From positions 273,976 to 337,975 of the forward strand of contig CAYLWO010000001.1 in assembly GCA_964387285.1 (NCBI GenBank): a stretch of 64,000 nt of DNA, read 5' to 3'. How positions within the stretch are numbered: position 1 is the stretch's first letter; each line of letters begins with the position of its first letter. Shown here one piece after another: positions 1-8,609 of the stretch. The position numbers and the translations under genes are program-made. This DNA is from Anaerohabitans sp964387285 (GTDB lineage: Bacteria; Zhuqueibacterota; Zhuqueibacteria; Residuimicrobiales; Residuimicrobiaceae). The notes below the pieces were generated by a model, which was not told the origin of the DNA, made no database searches, and saw nothing but the letters and a program-made list of their open reading frames with translations.

Positions 1-344
1 TTTAAAAAAGGACCGTCATTATAGTAATACCAGTCAAAAATAAAGGCATCCAGGTTATGATCCGCGGCTGCATCGATTTTTTTCTGCATATTTTTCGGAT
101 CAGATTCGTCTTCATATCCCCAGAGCGGAACATCCGGTTTGAGATGCCCTGGAAAACGTGGAACCGCTTTTCTGACCAGATCCCATTCGCTCCAATCTTC
201 TCCTTTTAATTTTACGTTGCGCTCGTCGCCGGGGTGATAATTGGGGAAATAGTAGCAGGCGACGGTAATTTGTTTGTTTTTAGACGGCTGTGCAAACGCA
301 AACATACAGCAACCCAACAGAATAATCAGGAAAATTAGTTTCAC
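1..344 (-). CDS. WbsX/GH99-like secreted glycosyl hydrolase, N-terminal part only
   Basis: This is the N-terminal 114 residues of a gene cut by the left window edge. I chose the GTG at 344 because GAGGGAG lies just upstream and the nearby ATG runs straight into a stop. A hydrophobic signal peptide (residues 1-19, ending MFAFAQ) is followed by ITVACYYFPNYHPGDERN and then LDAFIFDWYYYNDGPFL. Those are the opening strand and the aromatic Asp-Trp-Tyr strand of WbsX-type proteins, which have a GH99-like barrel and act on carbohydrates. The gene follows the GH88 gene by 130 bp in the same direction, so it is probably part of the same glycan island. The catalytic part lies outside the window, so the substrate is unknown. 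Confidence 0.65.
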   Translation of the reverse strand, partial: MKLIFLIILLGCCMFAFAQPSKNKQITVACYYFPNYHPGDERNVKLKGEDWSEWDLVRKAVPRFPGHLKPDVPLWGYEDESDPKNMQKKIDAAADHNLDAFIFDWYYYNDGPFL

Positions 345-474
345 GGCATCTCCCTCAATGACCGAGTCCATGGTCGAATTAATCGCAAAGCACCAGGCGA
401 TCAAATCTATATCAATAACATGAACGAGAAAGAACGGCTTCAAGGCCGCGCAACCCGGAGCCCTGCAACCTGGC

Positions 475-1653
475 CTATTTCATCATCTTTTTCAATCGCA
501 ACAGCGCTTCGATATAATAATAATCTCCATAGGTCAGGGGAACATCGATTTCGCTCTTGCCCGGTTTGTGGCCAACGCCGTGCTTGAGCAGAAAATATCC
601 ATTGGTGCCGGATTCGGCAAAATACTCTGATTTGGATAACGTGCGCACCTGCTTTTCGGCAAAGTCCCGGTAGACTTTTCCGGCCGCAGGCTCCACCCTA
701 GTGCTCAATTCGAGCAAAGCCGAGGCCATAATAGCGCCGGCGGAAGAGTCGCGCTCTTCGTTGGGGATTCCGGGCGCATTGAAATCCCAATATGGAATGC
801 CATCTTGGGGCATGTTGGGATGATTGATGAGGAAATCGGCTATTTTACGCGCCTGCTCAAAATAGCGTGTTAAACCGGTCTCTCGGTATAACATGGTAAA
901 TCCGTACAAGCCCCACACCTGGCCGCGCGCCCACGCTGATTCATCAAAGGCGCCCTGATGGGTATTTTTTACCTGCACCTGACCGGTTGTGGTGTCGTAA
1001 GAAACAACATGCCAGCTACTGTAATCCGGTCTAAAATGATTCTTGATCGTGTTGTCTGCGTGTGTGATGCAAATTTTGGCAAAAGTGGAATCCTGGGTCT
1101 GCTTAAAAGCCCACATGAGAAATTCAAGATTCATCATATTATCGATGATGACCGGATATTGCCATTTCGCATTAGCGCCCCACGACTGGATGCAACCGAT
1201 TTTCGGATTGTATCGAGAAATCAACGATTGCGCACCGGTTAACATGACGTTCTTATAAGCTTCGTTCGCATCAATACGATAACCGTTGCCATAGCTGCAA
1301 TAGAGCATAAAACCTAAATCGTGAGTGCCTTTGTTATGCTGCTCTTTTTCGACCTTGGCCGTGAACAACCTGGCCATAGCCAGACGTTCCGGAGTGGGTT
1401 GGTATTCATACAAGTACCACAGTGAACCGGGGATGAATCCGCTGGTCCACCATTCTGAGGGAGCGAATATGTGTTTTCCTTCCTTGCTGAAGGAACGCGG
1501 CAATTTTTCATTATCCTTGGCAAACGCGGCCATGGCATCGTACTGCTTTACCGCTAAAGAGAGCTGCTTATCCACTAATTGGCCCATAGGCTGCTCCTGG
1601 GCGCAATTGCACAACCAGATGGTCATCAAAATAAGCGCCATTATCTTTTTCAT
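475..1653 (-). CDS. GH88 unsaturated glucuronyl hydrolase, lipoprotein
   Basis: The protein removes a 4,5-unsaturated uronic acid from the non-reducing end of oligosaccharides left by a polysaccharide lyase. The start at 1653 gives MKKIMALILMTIWLCNCAQ, a lipoprotein signal with the lipobox Cys, and is preceded by AGGAGG. A longer reading lacks any signal. The mature part is an alpha/alpha barrel of about 370 residues. Two family motifs carry the expected acidic residues: THDLGFMLYCSYGNGYR and IIDNMMNLEFLMWA. A third, DESAWARGQVWGLYGF, is typical of GH88. GH105 (rhamnogalacturonyl hydrolase) has a related fold, but these motifs fit GH88 better. The gene starts 10 bp after the propeller glycosidase gene, so the two are likely cotranscribed and work on the same uronic-acid glycan. 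Confidence 0.85.
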   Translation of the reverse strand: MKKIMALILMTIWLCNCAQEQPMGQLVDKQLSLAVKQYDAMAAFAKDNEKLPRSFSKEGKHIFAPSEWWTSGFIPGSLWYLYEYQPTPERLAMARLFTAKVEKEQHNKGTHDLGFMLYCSYGNGYRIDANEAYKNVMLTGAQSLISRYNPKIGCIQSWGANAKWQYPVIIDNMMNLEFLMWAFKQTQDSTFAKICITHADNTIKNHFRPDYSSWHVVSYDTTTGQVQVKNTHQGAFDESAWARGQVWGLYGFTMLYRETGLTRYFEQARKIADFLINHPNMPQDGIPYWDFNAPGIPNEERDSSAGAIMASALLELSTRVEPAAGKVYRDFAEKQVRTLSKSEYFAESGTNGYFLLKHGVGHKPGKSEIDVPLTYGDYYYIEALLRLKKMMK

Positions 1654-1663
1654 TTTTTTCCTC

Positions 1664-2845
1664 CTACAACTTTTTTTGCATAGGTTTTGAGGTAGCCAGA
1701 GCGATGACACGTCCCTGGTTGCCGACAGCACAATAGTAATGATAAACAACATCCTTATATTTAATCATCCAGGGTTTATGGGCATACTGTTCATCCCAGG
1801 GCTCAGAAGGGGAAACCAAATGAGGTCCCGCCCATTTCGTCCAGTGCTTCAGATCATAAGAGCAGGCAAAAGTGTCAAAGGCTTTGGGCTGCCAAAAGGC
1901 GCCAAAGTAAACCATGACCCAAAGATCACCCATGCGGATGATTTGTGGATCACCGGAGATGCCGACGCCATTATCGATGACCGGTTCAACTCCATATCTC
2001 GACCAATTGTGCATATCCTTAGACACGGCCATGCCGATGCGTTCATACCCATCGCGTAATTTACCGTTGTAAAACATGACAAAAGGGAATCCTAAAGATT
2101 CGGTTGCGTCGTAAATGACATGACTGCGATAAAGAGTTTTCTTTTCAAACTCGCGCACATCGACTTGATCGCAGGAGAGCACCGGTGCATCAAGCCGCTG
2201 CCATTCTTCAGCCACGTGCGGCATATCGGTCCAGGCCATACCGATGGCCAGTGGATCGGTTTCATAGCCTCGCAATGCGCCGCCCAGATAGGAGAACCAA
2301 TAATGTTTTTCCCAGGAGGAGAGCTGATAGCTCCCTTGCCAGTTAAAATCCTGCAAAGCTACAGAGCCGGCAGCCTGCAAAGCATCCCAATAGCCAGGAC
2401 GAAAAGGAAGCACTTTGCCCATGGATTGCCAATGCAACAAATCGTCGCTCACGGCCAGGGCCGTTTCATATCCCTGGCCGTCAAAAATGATGTAAATCAT
2501 ATACCAGCGGTCGTTATGGCGAAAAACACCCGGGCAATCGACCATATGCTCATTCTCCGCTTTCAGAACAACGCCGTATTTGTAAGGTGTTTGCAGCTCC
2601 TGATAGACGGAATCCATGACCGGCGACGTAACCGGACGCGAGTCGGATTGCATGGAAATAACCTTGCGCGTTGTCTCTTTCGTATTACATCCTCCTAAAA
2701 GAATCAGGATAAAACATACAGAACAGATTTGTGCAAGAAATCGAGAAAAAGAATTTTGTGGAAGCAGTGCAGGAAATGATAATGTGCTTGTCAGCTGATC
2801 CGGCCGGCATGCAGCAGGTGCAGAAAAGTAAAAAAGAAAACGCAT
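1664..2845 (-). CDS. Five-bladed beta-propeller glycosidase (GH43/GH117/GH130-like), exported
   Basis: This 393-residue protein has repeated propeller-blade patterns (RWYMIYIIFDG, ALAVSDDLLHW, PFVMFYNGK, IGMAVSKDMHNW, LWVMVYFGAF, FACSYDLKHW). These are characteristic of the GH43/GH117/GH130 clan. Conserved acidic positions appear at EHMVDCPGVF and ISGDPQII. The N-terminus has a lipoprotein-like stretch (ICSVCFILILLGGCNTKE) after a 35-residue leader. GTGGAG sits 8 bases before the ATG at 2845, which supports that start. It is the gene upstream of GH88. The exact family and substrate cannot be fixed from sequence alone; arabinosidase, galactosidase or phosphorylase activities are all possible. 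Confidence 0.65.
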   Translation of the reverse strand: MRFLFYFSAPAACRPDQLTSTLSFPALLPQNSFSRFLAQICSVCFILILLGGCNTKETTRKVISMQSDSRPVTSPVMDSVYQELQTPYKYGVVLKAENEHMVDCPGVFRHNDRWYMIYIIFDGQGYETALAVSDDLLHWQSMGKVLPFRPGYWDALQAAGSVALQDFNWQGSYQLSSWEKHYWFSYLGGALRGYETDPLAIGMAWTDMPHVAEEWQRLDAPVLSCDQVDVREFEKKTLYRSHVIYDATESLGFPFVMFYNGKLRDGYERIGMAVSKDMHNWSRYGVEPVIDNGVGISGDPQIIRMGDLWVMVYFGAFWQPKAFDTFACSYDLKHWTKWAGPHLVSPSEPWDEQYAHKPWMIKYKDVVYHYYCAVGNQGRVIALATSKPMQKKL

Positions 2846-2928
2846 GTCATAATCTCCACAAGAGAAAAGGATCAGGATTTAAAAGAGCATTGGAATAAAA
2901 GCTCTGTCTGTGCACAAGGGTGCAAATG

Positions 2929-4410
2929 CTAAAATGTCGATTTGCTGAAAATCTCCTTATTCGCCTGGTATTTTTCGTTCCATAACGCAACCTCTTGCGG
3001 TTCAAACACCTTTACCTGGAAGGAGCGCCTGATCAATTCACGGCCTTCCTGTAAAGAGTCAATCACTTTTTTTGCCATAGCCTGAACAATCACGTTTCCC
3101 AGAGCGGTTGCTTCGATAGGACCGGCTACAACGTTAAGTCCGGTGGCATTTGCAGTGAATTGATTCAATAAATCGTTTTGCGAACCACCGCCGACGATAT
3201 GCAGGGTATCGAGTTTTACATTCTGCATTTTTTGAATTTGTTCCAGTACATGGCGATATTTCAGCGCCAAACCTTCAAAGATGATCCGGATCATTTCACC
3301 TTTATCCTGCGGCGTGGGTTGCCGGGTGTCGCGACAAAACGATTGGATCGCTGCCGGCATATCCGGCGGATTCAGAAACCGGCCATCATCGGGATTAATG
3401 ACGGCCACAAAGGGCCTGGCCGATTGAGCCATACTGATCAGTTGTTCATAGGATTGTTTGCCCTCTTTTTCCCATTTAACGCGGCATTGTTCGAACAGCC
3501 ACATGCCCATGACGTTGCGTAAAAACCGAATCGTATTTTGCACACCCCCTTCATTTGTAAAACCGGCGGCAAACGAGTTATCATTGATAATCGGTTCTTT
3601 GCTTTCAATACCGATCAAGGACCAGGTGCCGGAACTCAGATACGCCCAATTCTTGCTTGTCGCCGGCACTGCCGCAACGGCGCTGGCGGTGTCATGGCTC
3701 GCCGAGGCTATGACATCGATTGCCGGCAAATCGCTTTCCGCAGCCAACTCCGGCAAAAGCTGCCCGATAATTGTTCCCGGTTCCGTAACCGGCAAAAAGA
3801 GGTGATCAGGGATATCCAATTTCTTTATAAGAGAGAACTCCCATTGTCTGGTGCGCGCATTGAGCAACTGGGAAGTCGAGGCAACCGAATATTCGCAGGT
3901 CAATTCACCGGTCATCAAATAGGTGAAAAGATCGGGCATGAACAACATTCGCTGGGCAGCCATCAACAACGGATTTTGTTCTCTGACCATGCTGAACAGC
4001 TGATAGATGGTATTGAAACTCATGAACTGAATGCCTGTATGGCGATAAATATCCTCCTGAGGCACTACTTTAAAAGCCGCCTCCATCATGCCTTCGGTAC
4101 GGCTGTCACGATAGGTAATCGGATTGGCCAGCAGCGTATGGCGTTTGCCGATCAATCCGAAATCGACGCCCCAGGTGTCCACGCCAATGGCCAAAAGATC
4201 GCGATGCCCTTGCCGGCCGGCTGCAGCCAGACCTTTTTTCAATTCATTAAAAAGAAAAGGCATATCCCAATAATAATGCTTGAGCATTTTTATCTGAGGA
4301 TTTTGAAAACGGTGTAATTCCTGTAAGGAAATGGTTTGATCCAGCTGCGCCAAAATAGCCCGGCCACTGCCGGCGCCGTAATCCAGTGCTAAAAATTTTG
4401 CACCTGCCAT
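2929..4410 (-). CDS. rhaB: L-rhamnulokinase
   Basis: An FGGY-family sugar kinase of 493 residues that phosphorylates L-rhamnulose to L-rhamnulose-1-phosphate with ATP in the cytoplasm. The N-terminal phosphate motif reads FLALDYGAGSGRAIL, followed by DTWGVDFGLI, which is typical of rhamnulokinases. The second domain has SHDTASAVAAVP (likely catalytic Asp), LSSGTWSLIGIE and the adenosine motif LHIVGGGSQNDLLNQ. Length equals the family norm. Fuculokinase and xylulokinase are alternatives, but the motifs and the rhaA gene in the same island favour RhaB. It lies 125 bp downstream of lutC, on the same strand, and supplies the substrate for the class II aldolase at 7366-8157. Confidence 0.9.
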   Translation of the reverse strand: MAGAKFLALDYGAGSGRAILAQLDQTISLQELHRFQNPQIKMLKHYYWDMPFLFNELKKGLAAAGRQGHRDLLAIGVDTWGVDFGLIGKRHTLLANPITYRDSRTEGMMEAAFKVVPQEDIYRHTGIQFMSFNTIYQLFSMVREQNPLLMAAQRMLFMPDLFTYLMTGELTCEYSVASTSQLLNARTRQWEFSLIKKLDIPDHLFLPVTEPGTIIGQLLPELAAESDLPAIDVIASASHDTASAVAAVPATSKNWAYLSSGTWSLIGIESKEPIINDNSFAAGFTNEGGVQNTIRFLRNVMGMWLFEQCRVKWEKEGKQSYEQLISMAQSARPFVAVINPDDGRFLNPPDMPAAIQSFCRDTRQPTPQDKGEMIRIIFEGLALKYRHVLEQIQKMQNVKLDTLHIVGGGSQNDLLNQFTANATGLNVVAGPIEATALGNVIVQAMAKKVIDSLQEGRELIRRSFQVKVFEPQEVALWNEKYQANKEIFSKSTF

Positions 4411-4535
4411 ATTCAGTCCTCACCTATTTTTCTTGTACGCTCCAGACACAGACGCCGCTGTCAAAAAGCGGCCGGAAACTTTGACGGATGGGATAGATTT
4501 TCACGGATAAAAAAAAATAGAAACAACAGGCGACT

Positions 4536-5195
4536 CTATACATTCTTAGAGATGCAGCACACTATCAACCGGCGCGGCCCATGAGCGCCTAAAACCAAAA
4601 CCTTTTCGATATCAGCTGTTCTGCTTGGACCGGTGATCAGCACCATGTTGCCGGTTTGTGCCGGAATGGCGCTAAAAGCCTGATGGAGATCAGCAACCAC
4701 CTGATCCTGACAAAGAATAAAAATGACGCAATCAGCCAGGAAGAGCGGCATGGTTTCCGGAATTTGATCATAACGAATGAGAAGGGAGCCGGTCTCAGCT
4801 ACGGCCAAGGTTGCCCGAGAGACCGCTGCGGGTATGACTGACAGTCTTTTTTTCTTATCCTCAGCGGGAATCTGGTTTGCTAATACGGTTTCGATCTTTT
4901 GCGTCAGTTGCAGCTGATTTGCCAATGGTTCATCGCAAAAAGCGACGGCGGATAATTTTTCTTCCTCCACCAGGGCGGCAAGCAACGACCGTACTGCTGC
5001 CAGATCATCACAAAAGTGGAATTCTCCGGCTACTCTGGATAATTCAGAAGCAAAACGCTGCCACAACTCTTGCCGAGACAGATTGACGCACGCGTTCCGC
5101 ACCGGTGCGGATTGGCTGCCGTCCTCCGGTTCATAAAAAGGGATCTGCACAGCGTTGTGTACAGCGCCAAGAATATTTTCTCTGGAGCGACTCAT
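4536..5195 (-). CDS. lutC: LUD-domain protein, lactate utilization protein C
   Basis: A 219-residue LUD-domain protein, the third part of the LutABC complex that oxidises L-lactate to pyruvate. The start at 5195 overlaps the lutB stop in an ATGA arrangement and has AAAGGAG upstream. A longer in-frame start at 5231 is less likely. The N-terminus SRENILGAVHNAV is the usual LutC opening. VSRATLAVAETGSLLI and VLITGPSRTADIEKVLVLGAHGPR match the conserved core and C-terminus of the family. In this island lactate would come from microcompartment processing of L-lactaldehyde. Confidence 0.88.
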   Translation of the reverse strand: MSRSRENILGAVHNAVQIPFYEPEDGSQSAPVRNACVNLSRQELWQRFASELSRVAGEFHFCDDLAAVRSLLAALVEEEKLSAVAFCDEPLANQLQLTQKIETVLANQIPAEDKKKRLSVIPAAVSRATLAVAETGSLLIRYDQIPETMPLFLADCVIFILCQDQVVADLHQAFSAIPAQTGNMVLITGPSRTADIEKVLVLGAHGPRRLIVCCISKNV

Positions 5196-6613
5196 TTTTT
5201 TCCAGGCTCCTTTAACGATTTCGTTTTCCATTCGTAAAATTGGTTGCGAAATCCCCGGTTATCGAAACGCGCGAAGGCCCGTTCCTTGCCATAACCGGGC
5301 AACAAAAAAGAACGGCTCTGCGGCAAAAGCTGTTGCAGTTTGGCCGGGAACCAGGTAAGCAGGCGATATAATCTGGGTTTGGTCACCAGCCAGGAGAACC
5401 AGTACATGCCCCAGCGCTCAAGCAACAGGGTTTTGCGAGCTTGTACAACACGACCGCGTAACTTCAGCAAATGATGCGGAATATTTATTTTTACCGGACA
5501 AACCTCTGCACAGGCGCCGCATAAACTGGAAAGAAAAGGGGCATGACGACCGACAGACTCTCCCAGATACTGGGGCATAAGCGTGCTGCCAATAGGTCCC
5601 ATATAAATCCAGCCGTACGCATGACCGCCTATATGCTGATAAACCGGACAGTGATTCAGGCAAGATCCGCAACGAATGCAAAACAGCGTTTCCCGTAATT
5701 GCGGGTCAGCTAACATGGCGGAACGGCCGTTATCCAAAAGAATGACATGGACCTGTTCTGGTCCTTCGCCGCAGGTTGTCGCTGTCGGTCCGGCGATCAG
5801 GTTGACATAGGTCGATGCTTTTTGACTGGTGGCGCTGGGCGCCAGCAGTTTTAAAAACACCGAAAGAGCAGAAAAGTCGGGAATAACTTTTTCAATCCCC
5901 ATGACGGCCACATGAATTTTAGGCAGATGAGTGGTCAAATGGGCGTTGGCTTCATTTTCGACAACGCAGAGCACGCCCGGATCAGCCACGGCGAAATTGA
6001 CGCCCGAGATGCCCATATCTGCCTGCAGAAACTCGGTACGCAAACGGCCGCGGGCGATGGTCAACAATTCCACCGGATCAGCGGTATAAGGGACATTCAG
6101 TTTCTGTTGGAACAAGGCGCCGATCTGTTCACGGCTAAGATGTATTGCAGGGATAATGAGATGAGACGGGGTCTGTTCATTCAATTGTATGATATATTCA
6201 CCCAGATCGGTCTCCAGCGGCTGCCAGCCCTGCTGTTGCAGATACGCATTGAGATGAATTTCTTCCGTTGTCAGTGATTTGGATTTAACAATATGACGCA
6301 CCTGATTTGCGCGAATGATATCCAGCACGATTTCTCGAGCTTGTTGCGCATCCGCGGCCCAGTGCACCTGGATGCCCTTTTGCCGGCAATGGTCCTCAAA
6401 AACCGTCAAATAATGATCCAGGCGATTCATCACCTGACGCTTGATGCGATGCGCCTGATCGCGCGCCTGCTCCCATTCGGGAATCTCATCCAGCAATTTT
6501 TGCCGCGATACCATGGTGGATTCGGTCGCTTTACGCACCGCCTGACGCAACGGTTGATCGCGAAGCGCCTGTTTGACGTAGGATTTTATTTTCAATGGAG
6601 AAAGAGACATCAT
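5192..6613 (-). CDS. lutB: Iron-sulfur lactate oxidation protein B
   Basis: A 473-residue fusion of a LUD domain (about residues 60-300) and a ferredoxin-type domain. The first cluster motif is C312-C315-C318-C322 (CIRCGSCLNHCP). The second is C365-C368-C372 (CGACAEVCP). KSKSLTTEEIHLN and GPTATTCGEGPEQVHVILLDNGR are hallmark LutB/YkgF segments. With LutA and LutC it forms the electron-carrying lactate dehydrogenase complex at the membrane face. The start is one of two adjacent ATGs (6613 or 6610). It lies 16 bp after lutA and overlaps lutC by 4 bp, so lutABC is a tight operon. Confidence 0.9.
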   Translation of the reverse strand: MMSLSPLKIKSYVKQALRDQPLRQAVRKATESTMVSRQKLLDEIPEWEQARDQAHRIKRQVMNRLDHYLTVFEDHCRQKGIQVHWAADAQQAREIVLDIIRANQVRHIVKSKSLTTEEIHLNAYLQQQGWQPLETDLGEYIIQLNEQTPSHLIIPAIHLSREQIGALFQQKLNVPYTADPVELLTIARGRLRTEFLQADMGISGVNFAVADPGVLCVVENEANAHLTTHLPKIHVAVMGIEKVIPDFSALSVFLKLLAPSATSQKASTYVNLIAGPTATTCGEGPEQVHVILLDNGRSAMLADPQLRETLFCIRCGSCLNHCPVYQHIGGHAYGWIYMGPIGSTLMPQYLGESVGRHAPFLSSLCGACAEVCPVKINIPHHLLKLRGRVVQARKTLLLERWGMYWFSWLVTKPRLYRLLTWFPAKLQQLLPQSRSFLLPGYGKERAFARFDNRGFRNQFYEWKTKSLKEPGKK

Positions 6614-6629
6614 GGCGATCTCTGCAGAA

Positions 6630-7355
6630 TTACAGATTCAAACTGGTGGCCAGCAGATCAGCGATGTGCATGGTTTTTGCCTGCAGGCGATGCCGGGACA
6701 AGTAGCCGTCGATGTTCATCAGGCAACTTGAATCGGCGCCGATACAGTACTCGGCGCCGCTGGCGAGAATATTTTCACATTTTCGCTGCACCATTGCCAG
6801 GGAAATATCGGCCATTTTATATGAAAACGTACCGCCAAACCCACAACACGCATCAGCGTGCGGCATTTCAACAAAATCAATTTTACGAATCGCTCGAATC
6901 AACTGCCGAGGCTGCTCACGAATACCCAATTCCCGCGACAGATGACAGGAATCGTGATAGGTAACACGATGAGAAAATTCGCCGCCCAAATCCGTCACCT
7001 TTAATTCATTGACCAGAAATTCAGTAAATTCGAATATCCTTTTGCTCAACGATGCCAGTGGGGAGCGCAAAGAATGATCGATATCCAGCTCTTTATAAAA
7101 AACACGCACCATGGCCGTGCACGAGCCGGAGGGTGCAATAACCGCCTCTTTGTCTTGAAAAAGCCGTATTAACCGTTCTGCCATGGGAATGGTTAGTTGG
7201 CGATAGCCGGAGTTGAAAGCCGGCTGACCGCAACAGGTCTGATCCTCAACGTAGTCGATATCCACGCCGAGATGATGCAGGATTTTAACCATGGACATCG
7301 CAGCGCCGGGAAACAGATGTTGCGAAAGGCAAGGAATAAACAGTGAAACGATCAT
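6630..7355 (-). CDS. lutA: Fe-S oxidoreductase, lactate utilization protein A
   Basis: A 241-residue protein with two cysteine-rich CCG domains: CCGQPAFNSG near residue 42 and CCGFGGTFS near residue 175. These domains bind an iron-sulfur cofactor in LutA, GlpC and HdrB relatives. The opening IVSLFIPCLSQHLFPGAAMSMVKILHHLG and the segment TYHDSCHLSRELGIREQPR fit LutA. I used the ATG at 7355; a TTG two codons earlier is possible. It begins 10 bp after the aldolase gene and precedes lutB. Lactate made from rhamnose-derived lactaldehyde would be oxidised to pyruvate here. Confidence 0.88.
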   Translation of the reverse strand: MIVSLFIPCLSQHLFPGAAMSMVKILHHLGVDIDYVEDQTCCGQPAFNSGYRQLTIPMAERLIRLFQDKEAVIAPSGSCTAMVRVFYKELDIDHSLRSPLASLSKRIFEFTEFLVNELKVTDLGGEFSHRVTYHDSCHLSRELGIREQPRQLIRAIRKIDFVEMPHADACCGFGGTFSYKMADISLAMVQRKCENILASGAEYCIGADSSCLMNIDGYLSRHRLQAKTMHIADLLATSLNL

Positions 7356-7365
7356 GAGCAACAGA

Positions 7366-8157
7366 CTATTTTAATTGTTTTAGAACCGCTCTGGTAACCT
7401 CTTCAATCATGGCCTCTTTATCCGATGAGAGCTTTACCACCGGCGCAGTCTGTGCCGGCTTGGGCAAGTTGCAGGAACCAGAGTCGCTGCACGTCTTGCA
7501 ATCGCCGGCCGTTGTTATGCCGAAGCGCTTGCGCAGATCATACAGCTTTTCCACCTGCTGCGGATTCAGCACCTGGATGGTGCCCACCTGCATGGCGACA
7601 AAAGCGATATGAGCAAAATGTTCCAATGTTTCCATTTTGTGGTAGGCGTTGTACAGGTCTTTACCGATGGTCAGCGCGCCATGGTTGGCCAATAAAAAAG
7701 CATCATGATTCTTGACAAACGGCAAAATGGGTTCGAAAAATTCCGCTGTTCCCGGCGTGCCGTAAGCGACTAACGGGATGCTGCCCAGAGCCACGACGAC
7801 TTCCGGCAATACACACTGATCCAACGGAATGCCGGCAACGGCAAAACCGGTGGCATGCACCGGATGCGCATGACAAACGCTGTTCACGTCCGGACGTTCT
7901 TTGTACATGCGCAGGTGCATGAAAACTTCAGACGAAGGCTTTTTATTTCCACCGACCACATTGCCTTCCATGTCTACCAGGATGATATCCTCGATTTTCA
8001 TAAAACCTTTGCTTACACCCGTAGGGGTAATCAGCACCCGCTTATCATCAACGCGCGTGCTGATGTTGCCGTCATTGGAGGCGACATAGCCGCGCTGATA
8101 TACGCGGCGACCGATCTCTATGATATCCCGTTTTAAAGCTTGAATAGAGCTTGGCAC
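7366..8157 (-). CDS. Class II aldolase with C-terminal encapsulation-type helix (rhamnulose/fuculose-1-phosphate aldolase)
   Basis: The aldolase domain (residues 1-215) should split L-rhamnulose-1-phosphate (or L-fuculose-1-phosphate) into DHAP and L-lactaldehyde. Likely catalytic Glu77 and zinc ligands His96, His98 and His159 are visible in KPSSEVFMH, CHAHPVHATG and LANHGALTIG. A linker rich in Cys and Pro (C220, C223, C229) leads to a terminal helix DKEAMIEEVTRAVLKQLK. Such a short amphipathic helix on a linker is the usual cargo tag for microcompartments. GTG at 8157 follows GGAGGTTGAATC, a strong ribosome site. The gene lies between BMC-H and lutA, so this is the probable signature enzyme of the compartment. 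Confidence 0.88.
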   Translation of the reverse strand: MPSSIQALKRDIIEIGRRVYQRGYVASNDGNISTRVDDKRVLITPTGVSKGFMKIEDIILVDMEGNVVGGNKKPSSEVFMHLRMYKERPDVNSVCHAHPVHATGFAVAGIPLDQCVLPEVVVALGSIPLVAYGTPGTAEFFEPILPFVKNHDAFLLANHGALTIGKDLYNAYHKMETLEHFAHIAFVAMQVGTIQVLNPQQVEKLYDLRKRFGITTAGDCKTCSDSGSCNLPKPAQTAPVVKLSSDKEAMIEEVTRAVLKQLK

Positions 8158-8172
8158 GATTCAACCTCCGTC

Positions 8173-8457
8173 CTACTTTTCTGCCTTGCCGGGCAACAGC
8201 ATTTCCACATCTGTGTGTGGTCTCGGAATGACATGGACAGAAACCAGTTCACCCACTTTTTCCGCAGCCGCAGCGCCTGCATCGGTGGCGGCTTTGACCG
8301 CGCCGACATCCCCGCGCACGATCACGGTTACCAAACCGCCGCCAACAGCCACTTTGCCCATTAATTTGACGTTTGCCGCTTTAACCATTGCGTCAGCCGC
8401 TTCCACAGAGCCGACAAATCCCTTGGTTTCAATCATGCCTAATGCTTCTTGTGCCAT
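8173..8457 (-). CDS. BMC-H shell protein (hexamer-forming)
   Basis: A 94-residue single BMC domain, the building block of the hexameric tiles of microcompartment facets. EALGMIETKGFVGSVEAADAMVKAANV and the strand LVTVIVRGDVGAVKAATDAG are classic for PduA/EutM-type proteins. The pore loop reads AVGGGLV. HVIPRPHTDVEMLLP is the usual C-terminus. AAAGGAG precedes the ATG. It is the only single-domain BMC-H gene in the window and lies 15 bp upstream of the aldolase gene, so it may be the major shell tile. Confidence 0.95.
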   Translation of the reverse strand: MAQEALGMIETKGFVGSVEAADAMVKAANVKLMGKVAVGGGLVTVIVRGDVGAVKAATDAGAAAAEKVGELVSVHVIPRPHTDVEMLLPGKAEK

Positions 8458-8609
8458 GATGGTACTCCTTTCAAAAGCTTGATGTTGATGTTGGTTATTT
8501 ATCCGATTTGATTACATTTCTTGAAAAATACAGTACCCTGACAGCGGGCAAAATTTCCCGGTCACTCCTTGCTGCTGCAACCGAGCCAGGACGAACTTTG
8601 TTCAAAACA

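Noticed and set aside
3538..4317. 259-residue open frame on the plus strand opposite rhaB
   Set aside because: It is antisense to a clear rhamnulokinase, has no ribosome site and an unstructured His/Arg/Gln-rich composition.
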